NCBI RefSeq assembly: GCF_030848505.1
Contig: NZ_JAVDDU010000005.1
Span: 186,001-250,000 of the forward strand
Direction of reading: 5' to 3'
Origin: Marinimicrobium hydrolyticum
Lineage (GTDB): Bacteria > Pseudomonadota > Gammaproteobacteria > Pseudomonadales > Cellvibrionaceae
DNA: 64,000 nt
Shown here: positions 28,506 to 36,107 of the stretch, piece by piece
How positions within the stretch are numbered: the stretch's first letter is position 1
How the letters are laid out: every line of letters starts with the position of its first letter
Program-made: the position numbers and the translations under genes
Notes under the pieces: generated by a model
Seen by the model: the letters and a program-made list of their open reading frames with translations, nothing else
Databases searched by the model: none
What the model was told of the DNA's origin: nothing

Positions 28506-29417
28506 ATGACTGCCGCCACCTTGCCACCCGAAGAATCCCTTATCCTGGAGCGTTATCTGGACGCCGCCTGGATGGAGAAAGGCTTGAGCGAAAACACGCT
28601 CAGTTCATACCGGCGGGATCTGGAAGCCTATGCCAATTGGTTGGTGGGGCAGGGGAGCGGACTCATTCAAGTTTCCCATGGCCAGTTTCTGGGGTATCTG
28701 GCGCATCGCTATGAGAAGAATTTTTCGAGCCGATCCACGGCACGGTTTTTATCCTGTGCGCGAGGCTTCTATAGGTTCCAGCTGCGCGAAGGGGTGCTGA
28801 CGGAAAATCCCATCGCTTCGGTGGATAACCCAAAGCTGCCTCGGGCACTGCCGAAATCGCTTACCGAAGCGGACGTCGAAAAATTGCTGGCAGCGCCTGA
28901 GTTGGATGACCCGCTGGGCCTTAGGGATAGAACCATGCTGGAAGTCCTTTATGCCTGCGGCTTACGAGTGTCAGAATTGGTGGGATTGACGCTTTCGCAA
29001 CTCAACCTGCGACAGGGTGTCATTCGTGTGATGGGTAAGGGCAGCAAGGAGCGGTTGATCCCCTTGGGGCAGGAGGCCAGCGATTGGCTGGAGCGGTATT
29101 TACGTGAGGCCAGGCCGGTACTGCTGAACAATAGACCGGAAGAGGTTCTGTTCCCCAGCTTGCGTGCTCAGCCCATGACTCGGCAAACATTCTGGTATCG
29201 GATCAAACACTGGGCTCAGGTGGCGGGCATTGATAAACCACTGTCGCCGCACACGCTGCGTCACGCCTTCGCTACCCACCTGCTAAATCACGGGGCCGAT
29301 TTACGTGTGGTACAGTTACTGCTTGGGCACAGCGACCTATCCACCACCCAGATTTACACCCACGTGGCGCGCGCTCGAATGAAAGAACAGCACGCTCAGC
29401 ATCATCCGCGGGGCTAG
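28506..29417 (+). CDS. xerD: Site-specific tyrosine recombinase XerD
   Basis: 303 residues. Partner of XerC at dif for chromosome dimer resolution. N-terminal SAM-like core-binding domain (LERYLDAAWMEKGLSENTLSSYRRDL) and C-terminal catalytic domain with Arg (CGLRVSELVGL), Lys (GKGSKERLIPLG), His-x-x-Arg (SPHTLRHAFATHLL), His (LLGHSDLSTTQIYTH) and the Tyr in QIYTHV. Followed by dsbC as in E. coli. ATG at 28506. Confidence 0.97.
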   Translation: MTAATLPPEESLILERYLDAAWMEKGLSENTLSSYRRDLEAYANWLVGQGSGLIQVSHGQFLGYLAHRYEKNFSSRSTARFLSCARGFYRFQLREGVLTENPIASVDNPKLPRALPKSLTEADVEKLLAAPELDDPLGLRDRTMLEVLYACGLRVSELVGLTLSQLNLRQGVIRVMGKGSKERLIPLGQEASDWLERYLREARPVLLNNRPEEVLFPSLRAQPMTRQTFWYRIKHWAQVAGIDKPLSPHTLRHAFATHLLNHGADLRVVQLLLGHSDLSTTQIYTHVARARMKEQHAQHHPRG

Positions 29418-29510
29418 CAAAATTGAAAGGCAGGAAAAGGATAGTTGGCGTTTCGCTGGGTATCCTTTCCCAGATCCGTAATCCGTTCTGAAACTAGTTG
29501 GTGAAATTGT

Positions 29511-30296
29511 ATGTTGAATAAATCGATCATCGCGCTGCTGGGATTGCTGATGTTGAATGTGGCCTGTGCAGAGCAAAAATCCGAGGGGCAGCAAAACTCT
29601 GGTCAGGCGCCGGAAGTGATTCGCGAGCGCCTATTGGAGGCGCGGCCAGATTTGAACCTCGGCGAGGTCAGGCCTTCTCCCATTGAAGGGTTGTATCAAG
29701 TGCAGGTGGTCGGCGGCCCGATACTGTATGTCACTCCCAAAGGTGACATGATGATCGCGGGCGATCTGCTGGCCATTGGTCCCGGTGGCTTCAGCCGGGT
29801 CGAAGATCCCTATCTGGTAGAGAAGCGCCAAGAGGCACTGGCCGCGCTTGATCCTTCGGAATCCATTGACTTTAAACCAGAAGGTGAGACCAAAGCGGTG
29901 GTCTATGTATTCACCGACGTGGATTGTGGTTACTGCCGCCGGTTGCACCAACAAATTGAAGCCTACCGTGACGGAGGCCGGGAGCTACCCGGTTATCGGG
30001 ACCTGGGCATCGAAATTCGTTACCTGGCTTACCCCCGTGCCGGGGTCAACAGCAGTTCTGGCGAAAAGCTGGTTACCGCCTGGTGTGCCGACGATCAGCA
30101 AGGCACCATGGATCGTTTAAAGCATATGCAGCCCGTTCCTGGGAAGTCCTGCGACGATCACCCGGTGGCCAAACACTTCCGGCTGGGAGCAGATCTTGGC
30201 GTTTCCGGTACTCCGGCGTTGTTGATGCCCGATGGTCGTCTAGTGGCGGGCTATCTGCCCCCCGCTGATTTAGCCCGCATGTTGGAATTGGACTGA
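29511..30296 (+). CDS. dsbC: Thiol:disulfide interchange protein DsbC
   Basis: 261-residue periplasmic disulfide isomerase. Signal sequence MLNKSIIALLGLLMLNVACA, N-terminal dimerisation domain (GLYQVQVVGGPILYVTPKGDMMIAGDLLAI), thioredoxin domain with active-site CGYC (VFTDVDCGYCRRLH) and cis-Pro loop GVSGTPALLMPDG. NVAC at the end of the signal is close to, but not a good, lipobox. Gene order xerD-dsbC-...-recJ resembles E. coli, with hom-thrC between dsbC and recJ as in Pseudomonas. Confidence 0.95.
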   Translation: MLNKSIIALLGLLMLNVACAEQKSEGQQNSGQAPEVIRERLLEARPDLNLGEVRPSPIEGLYQVQVVGGPILYVTPKGDMMIAGDLLAIGPGGFSRVEDPYLVEKRQEALAALDPSESIDFKPEGETKAVVYVFTDVDCGYCRRLHQQIEAYRDGGRELPGYRDLGIEIRYLAYPRAGVNSSSGEKLVTAWCADDQQGTMDRLKHMQPVPGKSCDDHPVAKHFRLGADLGVSGTPALLMPDGRLVAGYLPPADLARMLELD

Positions 30297-30308
30297 TTTT
30301 GGCGCTTA

Positions 30309-30337
30309 TTGACACTCTCAGGTTGGCTCAGTAAGGT
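30309..30337 (+). promoter_or_regulatory. Possible promoter of hom
   Basis: TTGACA (30309-30314), 17-bp spacer, TAAGGT (30332-30337). The -35 box is perfect, the -10 box weak. Confidence 0.4.
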
Positions 30338-30350
30338 TGCCGTCTTTTGC

Positions 30351-30381
30351 GTCGCCGCACTCCCGCTTGGGTTGCGGCGAC
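30351..30381 (+). promoter_or_regulatory. Stable hairpin in the hom leader
   Basis: GTCGCCGCA (30351-30359) pairs with TGCGGCGAC (30373-30381); an inner CCC/GGG helix is capped by GCTT. It lies 32 nt before the hom start, without a T-run. It may be a dsbC transcript end or a leader structure; no threonine- or isoleucine-rich leader peptide is seen. Confidence 0.5.
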
Positions 30382-30412
30382 AGCATGACACACTCACATT
30401 GGAGATTGACGT

Positions 30413-31717
30413 TTGAAACCGGTAAAAATTGGTATATGCGGACTCGGCACCGTAGGTAGCGGCACCGTAAATGTGTTGACCCGCAACAGCCGCGTGATTA
30501 ACGCCCGGGCCGGAAGCGAAATGGTTATCGCCCAGGTGGCCACACGGCGCAACGACGTCAATTGCAGTCTGGATGGTCTGAACGTCACCAACGACATTTT
30601 TGAGGTGGCGGACAACCCCGAAATCGATATTCTGGTGGAGCTGATCGGCGGTATTGATTCGGCCCGCGAGCTAATTCTCAGGGCCATCGCCAATGGCAAA
30701 CACGTGGTCACTGCCAACAAGGCACTGATTGCTGAGCATGGCAATGAAATCTTTGCGGCCGCCAATGAAAAAGGTGTGACCGTAGCGTTTGAGGCGGCCG
30801 TGGCCGGCGGCATCCCCATTATTAAGGCAATCCGCGAAGGCTTATCCGCCAACAATATCGAATGGCTGGCCGGCATCATCAATGGCACCGGTAATTTCAT
30901 TCTGACGGAAATGCGCGATAAGGGCCGTGGCTTCTCGGAAGTTTTGGAAGAAGCTCAGGAGCTGGGCTATGCCGAAGCGGATCCCACGTTTGACGTTGAA
31001 GGCATAGACGCGGCGCACAAACTGGTGATTCTCGCTTCTATCGCGTTCGGCATTCCGCTGCAATTCGACAAAGTCTTTACCGAAGGTATCAGCCGGATAT
31101 CGCCTCAGGATGTGGTTTACGCTCAGGAGCTGGGCTACGGAATTAAACACCTGGGTATCGCCCGGCGTGGGCCCGAAGGTATTGAATTGCGCGTTCACCC
31201 GACGCTGATTCCCAAAAGCCGTCTGTTGGCGAACGTCGATGGCGTTATGAATGCCATCCTGGTGAAGGGCGACGCGGTTGGCCCCACGCTTTACTACGGC
31301 GCTGGCGCCGGTGCTGAGCCGACCGCTTCAGCGGTATTGGCGGACATCATTGATGTGGCTCGGACTTTGACTGCCAGTCCAGAACACCGGGTTCCCTATT
31401 TGGGTTTTCAGCAGGAAAACCTGCGCGACAAAGCGATCCTCGCTATTGAAGACGTGGAAACGGCTTACTACTTGCGCATGTCCGCTTTGGACAAACCAGG
31501 CGTTCTGTCTCAAGTTGCTCAGATTCTTAGCGACTCCGGCATCAGTATTGAAGCCTTGATTCAAAAAGAGGCCAAAGACGAGCAGGAGATTGTGCCACTG
31601 ATTCTCTTGACCAATCGCGCCGTGGAAAAACAGTTGGTGGAAGCGATCATTAAGATTGAATCACTGAGTTCTATTACCGGTCCCATCACCCGTATTCGTG
31701 TGGAACCGCTCAAGTAA
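30413..31717 (+). CDS. hom: Homoserine dehydrogenase
   Basis: Reduces aspartate semialdehyde to homoserine for threonine and methionine. 434 residues with an N-terminal NAD(P)-binding fold (VKIGICGLGTVGSGTVNVL), catalytic domain (VTANKALIAEHG, AAVAGGIPIIKAIREGL, GTGNFILTEM) and a C-terminal ACT domain (YYLRMSALDKPGVLSQVAQILSDSGISIE) for feedback control by threonine. TTG start at 30413 with GGAG 8 nt upstream. thrC follows by 34 bp. Confidence 0.97.
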   Translation: MKPVKIGICGLGTVGSGTVNVLTRNSRVINARAGSEMVIAQVATRRNDVNCSLDGLNVTNDIFEVADNPEIDILVELIGGIDSARELILRAIANGKHVVTANKALIAEHGNEIFAAANEKGVTVAFEAAVAGGIPIIKAIREGLSANNIEWLAGIINGTGNFILTEMRDKGRGFSEVLEEAQELGYAEADPTFDVEGIDAAHKLVILASIAFGIPLQFDKVFTEGISRISPQDVVYAQELGYGIKHLGIARRGPEGIELRVHPTLIPKSRLLANVDGVMNAILVKGDAVGPTLYYGAGAGAEPTASAVLADIIDVARTLTASPEHRVPYLGFQQENLRDKAILAIEDVETAYYLRMSALDKPGVLSQVAQILSDSGISIEALIQKEAKDEQEIVPLILLTNRAVEKQLVEAIIKIESLSSITGPITRIRVEPLK

Positions 31718-31751
31718 GTGTACCGATTAACCTTTACAAACAGGTAAGCGC

Positions 31752-33149
31752 GTGAAATACATCAGCACCCGTGGACAAGCGCCAGCACTGTCCTTTGAAG
31801 ACGTGGTTCTTACTGGGCTGGCACCCGACGGCGGTCTTTATGTGCCGGAAACTCTGCCGCACTTCAGTCAGGAAGAAATCGCTTCCTGGAGTGCACTGTC
31901 CTATGAAGAACTGGCGTTTAAAATTATGGCGCCGTTCGTGGATGGGGCTGTGCCCGATGCAGAACTGAAAACGATTATCGCCGAGTCGTACAGCAAATTC
32001 CGCCATCAAGCCATTGCACCACTGGTGCAAACTGGGCACAACGAGTGGGTGTTGGAATTGTTTCAAGGGCCCACCCTGGCCTTTAAAGATTTCGCGCTAC
32101 AGTTCCTGGGGCACTTGCTGGATCACCTGCTGGAAAAGCGCAATCAAAAAGTGGTGGTGATGGGCGCGACTTCTGGCGATACCGGCTCAGCCGCCATTGA
32201 AGGCTGCCGCAATTGCGACAACATAGACACGTTTATTTTGCACCCGCACAACCGAGTATCCGACGTGCAACGCCGGCAAATGACGACGGTGATCGCGGAC
32301 AATGTGCACAATATTGCGCTGGAAGGTAATTTCGACGATTGCCAGAACATGGTTAAAGCCAGTTTTGGTGATCAATCCTTCCTGCCCGAAGGCCGTCAGT
32401 TGGTTGCGGTGAACTCCATCAACTGGGCCCGCATTATGGCTCAGATCGTTTACTACTTTTACGCCGGTTTGGCCCTGGGTTCGCCAGCGCGGCCGGTGTC
32501 GTTCTCTGTGCCTACGGGGAATTTTGGGGACATATTCGCCGGTTATCTGGCCAAGCGCATGGGTCTGCCCATCGATCAACTGGTGATTGGTACTAATAGC
32601 AACGATATTCTGCATCGCTGCCTAAGTGACAATGATCACAGCAAACATCAATTGGTGCATACCTTGTCGCCCAGTATGGACATCATGGTGTCCAGCAACT
32701 TTGAGCGTATGTTGTTTGATTTGTACGATCGCGATGGCGACGCCATTCGCAACTTGATGGAAGACTTCAAGTCGGGCTCTATGAATCTTGACGAGAGCGC
32801 CTTGAGTAAAGCGCGAGAATTGTTCAGCAGCTACAAGCTGGACGATGACGAAACCCTGGCTACCATCAATGAACTGTTCGAAACCTGCGAGTATCTGGTG
32901 GATCCTCACACGGCGATCGGAATTCGTGCTGCGCGTGCGACTCGCCGCCGGCAGGATATTCCTATGATTTGTCTGGCCACGGCACATCCGGCGAAATTCC
33001 CGGAAGCGGTACGCAAAGCCGGCCAGGAAACCGATCCGCAGTTGCCTCACCATATGAACGATTTGTTTGAGCGTGAGGAACGGTTTGAGGTGTTGCCTCA
33101 GGACCTGAGCGCGGTACAGTCCTTCATGCAGCAGCGTATTCGCTCTTAA
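31752..33149 (+). CDS. thrC: Threonine synthase
   Basis: PLP enzyme converting O-phosphohomoserine to threonine. 465 residues: MKYISTRGQAPALSFEDVVLTGLAPDGGLYVPE, PLP lysine in GPTLAFKDFALQFLG, phosphate loop MGATSGDTGSAAIEG, and SVPTGNFGDIFAGYLAKRMGLP. It follows hom in an operon. A structured repeat (copy C) lies downstream. Confidence 0.97.
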   Translation: MKYISTRGQAPALSFEDVVLTGLAPDGGLYVPETLPHFSQEEIASWSALSYEELAFKIMAPFVDGAVPDAELKTIIAESYSKFRHQAIAPLVQTGHNEWVLELFQGPTLAFKDFALQFLGHLLDHLLEKRNQKVVVMGATSGDTGSAAIEGCRNCDNIDTFILHPHNRVSDVQRRQMTTVIADNVHNIALEGNFDDCQNMVKASFGDQSFLPEGRQLVAVNSINWARIMAQIVYYFYAGLALGSPARPVSFSVPTGNFGDIFAGYLAKRMGLPIDQLVIGTNSNDILHRCLSDNDHSKHQLVHTLSPSMDIMVSSNFERMLFDLYDRDGDAIRNLMEDFKSGSMNLDESALSKARELFSSYKLDDDETLATINELFETCEYLVDPHTAIGIRAARATRRRQDIPMICLATAHPAKFPEAVRKAGQETDPQLPHHMNDLFEREERFEVLPQDLSAVQSFMQQRIRS

Positions 33150-33187
33150 CTCAAGATAGGGCTTAAAAGCTCGTTGGGTGACACTAA

Positions 33188-33294
33188 GCTGGCCTGGCGA
33201 AGCCTGCTGCGGGACCGTCGGAGGCAGGATGCCGACGTCGAGCTTACAGGGATGTATTCACAGCGTGTCCCGCAGTAGGATTCGCCAGGCCAGC
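33188..33294 (+). repeat. Structured hairpin repeat, copy C
   Basis: Arms 33188-33215 and 33267-33294 pair over 28 positions (one mismatch, one G-U pair). The 51-nt core carries a 6-bp inner hairpin (CGTCGG / CCGACG) and the conserved CAGGGATGTATTCACAGCGT at 33247-33266. It sits between thrC and recJ; arms have no similarity to those of copies A or B beyond the GGGAC shared with B next to the core. Confidence 0.85.
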
Positions 33295-33440
33295 GTCCCG
33301 TTATCTGAAGCGATTAGAGTGGAAGGGCGCGGGAACTTGAATCCCGCGTTGTTTCAGGTGCTGAGAGTATCGTTCTAGCCTTTGGCGGCCAATGCTAATT
33401 GGTCTGCTTTCAATTGTTTTCTTGTGAAAGTTTCCCTGCC

Positions 33441-35183
33441 ATGCAAAAAACTATTCGTCGCCGCGAATCTATCGCTTCTGAACCTCTGAGCGCTGATCTT
33501 CCCCCACTGCTGGAGCGTATTTACCGCTGTCGAGGTGTCGGGCGAGCGGAGGAGCTGGAGCACCGTCTGGCACACCTGCACAAACCCGAATTAAAGGGGC
33601 TCGCGGCGGCTGTGGAATTGTTGGCGGATGCGGTTGAGGCCGGTGCGAATATTTTGATTCTGGGCGACTTTGATGCCGACGGCGCGACCAGTTGCGCCTT
33701 GGCGGTTTCCGCTTTGCGGGCCATGGGACTGCAGTCGGTGGATTTTTTGGTGCCCAACCGTTTCGAATACGGTTATGGCCTCACACCGGAGATCGTGCAA
33801 GTGGCCTCCGCCATGGCGCCGGATGTGATTGTTACCGTCGATAATGGCATATCAAGTATTGAAGGCGTCAGGGCGGCGAAAGCGTTGGGCATAGCCGTGG
33901 TGGTGACCGATCACCACCTGCCTGCAGAGCAGTTGCCCGAAGCCGATGCCATTGTTAATCCCAATCAGCCCGGCTGTGAATTTCCCAGTAAAAATCTCGC
34001 GGGTGTGGGCGTCATTTTTTACGTGATGAACGCTCTGCGTGCGGAGCTGCGTGCGCGGGATTGGTTTGGGCCGCACTTGCCTGAACCAAAAATGGCCAAC
34101 TTTCTGGATTTGGTTGCCTTGGGTACCGTCGCTGATGTGGTGCCTCTGGATTACAACAACCGAATACTCGTCGCTCAAGGATTAAAGCGCATCCGCGCAG
34201 GCATGGCCCGGCCGGGTATTCTGGCGATGCTGGAAATCGCCGGGCGAAAACCCTATCGCATCGTCGCTTCGGATCTGGGGTTTGCACTGGGACCACGGTT
34301 GAATGCCGCCGGTCGTCTGGATGATATGTCCCTGGGTATTCAATGCCTGCTCTGCGACAGCGAGTCACTGGCCAGAGAAATGGCTCTGGCGTTGGACGAT
34401 CTGAATCAGGATCGAAAATCCATTGAGAGTGGCATGCAGCAGGAAGCTTTAACCATGCTGGAAAAACTCGACGTGGGGGAGGGCGACGAACTACCCTGGG
34501 GCCTTTGCCTTTACGATCCTGGATGGCATCAAGGTGTCATTGGCATACTCGCCTCTCGTATTAAAGACCGCCTGCATCGCCCGGTGATTGTGTTTGCCGA
34601 TGCGGGCAATGGGCAAGTTAAAGGCTCCGCCCGTTCCATTGCTGGCTTACATATCCGTGATGCATTGGATGCAGTCGCGGCGCGTCATCCCGACTTGTTG
34701 CAAAAGTTTGGCGGTCACGCCATGGCTGCCGGCATGAGTCTGGACAGTCATCGCCTAGACGATTTCAAGCAAGCCTTTGATGCGGAAGTGCGCCGGCAAC
34801 TCAAGATCGACGACCTAGAAGCTGTTTTGGTCACTGACGGTGGCCTTGCTCCCAATGAACTCTGCCTGCCCGTCGCAGAACAGTTGCGTGATGGGGGGCC
34901 CTGGGGTCAACACTTTCCAGAACCCATGTTCGATGGCGAGTTTTTCGTGCTACAGCAAAAGCTCGTGGGCGAAAAACATCTAAAAATGACCCTGTCCCAA
35001 GATCCCAAAGGCCAGCAAGTGGTGGACGCCATCGCCTTCAACGTCGATCTCACCCAATGGCCTAATCCCCAAGCACAAAGGGTTCGACTGGCTTACCGTC
35101 TCGACGTGAACGAATTTCGTGGCCGGGCCAGTGTGCAGTTGATCGTGGAATATTTGGAATGTTTCTCCCCCAACGCTGCATAG
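33441..35183 (+). CDS. recJ: Single-stranded-DNA-specific exonuclease RecJ
   Basis: 580 residues. 5'-3' ssDNA exonuclease of recombination and mismatch repair. DHH motifs: LILGDFDADGATSCALAV, TVDNGISS, VVVTDHHLPAEQLPEADAIVNPNQ; DHHA1 motif GGHAMAAGMSL; C-terminal OB fold. The ATG at 33441 begins MQKTIRRRES; an earlier in-frame ATG at 33399 gives a hydrophobic extension I do not trust. Confidence 0.96.
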   Translation: MQKTIRRRESIASEPLSADLPPLLERIYRCRGVGRAEELEHRLAHLHKPELKGLAAAVELLADAVEAGANILILGDFDADGATSCALAVSALRAMGLQSVDFLVPNRFEYGYGLTPEIVQVASAMAPDVIVTVDNGISSIEGVRAAKALGIAVVVTDHHLPAEQLPEADAIVNPNQPGCEFPSKNLAGVGVIFYVMNALRAELRARDWFGPHLPEPKMANFLDLVALGTVADVVPLDYNNRILVAQGLKRIRAGMARPGILAMLEIAGRKPYRIVASDLGFALGPRLNAAGRLDDMSLGIQCLLCDSESLAREMALALDDLNQDRKSIESGMQQEALTMLEKLDVGEGDELPWGLCLYDPGWHQGVIGILASRIKDRLHRPVIVFADAGNGQVKGSARSIAGLHIRDALDAVAARHPDLLQKFGGHAMAAGMSLDSHRLDDFKQAFDAEVRRQLKIDDLEAVLVTDGGLAPNELCLPVAEQLRDGGPWGQHFPEPMFDGEFFVLQQKLVGEKHLKMTLSQDPKGQQVVDAIAFNVDLTQWPNPQAQRVRLAYRLDVNEFRGRASVQLIVEYLECFSPNAA

Positions 35184-35236
35184 TTGTAACCCTCCACGCT
35201 TGATCACTTCAAAAATTACAGCCAATAGTTGCGCCA

Positions 35237-35250
35237 TGATAGCGCGATCA
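35237..35250. promoter_or_regulatory. LacI-type operator-like motif 1
   Basis: TGATAGCGCGATCA, partially palindromic around GCGC. With its flank it matches motif 2 at 15 of 17 positions (CCATGRTAGCGCGAWCA), 119 bp away. Confidence 0.4.
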
Positions 35251-35355
35251 CTGTCTTAATATCCGTTCGAATTCTTAAATGTTTTAATCAATTCTGGTAG
35301 TCAATTTTATTTTGTAAGTGGGGAAAACCTCTGTCGCCCAAACAAATAACAACCA

Positions 35356-35369
35356 TGGTAGCGCGAACA
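35356..35369. promoter_or_regulatory. LacI-type operator-like motif 2
   Basis: TGGTAGCGCGAACA, differing by one base from the TGGTAGCGCTAACA xylose-box of xanthomonads as I remember it. No xylan gene is nearby, so the regulated gene is unclear. Confidence 0.4.
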
Positions 35370-35512
35370 TTTTGTTAGTTTAATTTGGTGAAAATGGGCC
35401 TTTGGAATCTTGGTCCCGGTGGTCCTGTTTGCACTGACTTTGAGTTGCTCCAGATTGAGTACTTCGTGCTAACTCTTCCGAGGCAAGGGGGAGGTACGTT
35501 GAAAATTTTGTA

Positions 35513-35528
35513 TGTGAACTGGTTCACA
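35513..35528. promoter_or_regulatory. CRP/Vfr-like site
   Basis: TGTGAACTGGTTCACA: exact TGTGA-N6-TCACA half-sites. Located about 580 bp upstream of the lipoprotein gene start. Confidence 0.55.
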
Positions 35529-36107
35529 TTTTTGGAATGGCGCTAATTTCGCTCTGTACAAAACTTTACAATTGGTTTTTAATTGCCGCCGCTGGCACCT
35601 GGTTCGACGGTACTTGTGCTTGCTGCGGATACCCAATCCGCGTTCCACATAAAAATAACGACAACCGTTACAACAGCGAACACATGGATTAGTAAAACTA
35701 TGGATACGATTTTCCCTTCTTCCTGCACCTATTTAAATGTCTGGTTGGATCGCCCTCCGCCTTTCTAATATTTTTCTTGGTTTACTCGATTTCCATTCTT
35801 AGCTCCTATTGAACATGTTAAGTGGAGTTAACCAGAATCCTGTATTCCAAATCCGATAATGTTGCTCATATAACTCAAGAATTTTGATAAAAATTCTGAT
35901 GGGTTTTCTGTGCCTTTTTTTTAGAAAAAAAATAAATTTTGTTTTTATCTTGCTAATAAAATGGCAAAAAATTTTACCTTGTCGTTTGTATTTGCCGTTG
36001 CTAATATCGCCGCCGGACCGCTATCCCGCCTAGCTGTTTCATTCGTAAAACGGGTTGTATAGATGGGGAAGACGGACAATTCTGAAAAGAAAAATGGAGA
36101 ACTTGCT

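Larger units (their letters stand above)
35184..36107. other. AT-rich gene-poor region with operator-like sites
   Basis: About 920 bp, visibly richer in A+T than the flanks, without a convincing gene. It holds two LacI-type operator-like motifs, a CRP-like palindrome, an AGAATTTT/AAAATTCT hairpin (35878-35897) and a 51-codon open frame at 35537-35692 (starts MALISLCTKLYN, contains TCACCGYP) without a good ribosome-binding site. The layout looks like regulatory DNA of a gene that is lost, or a long leader for the downstream lipoprotein. Confidence 0.5.
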
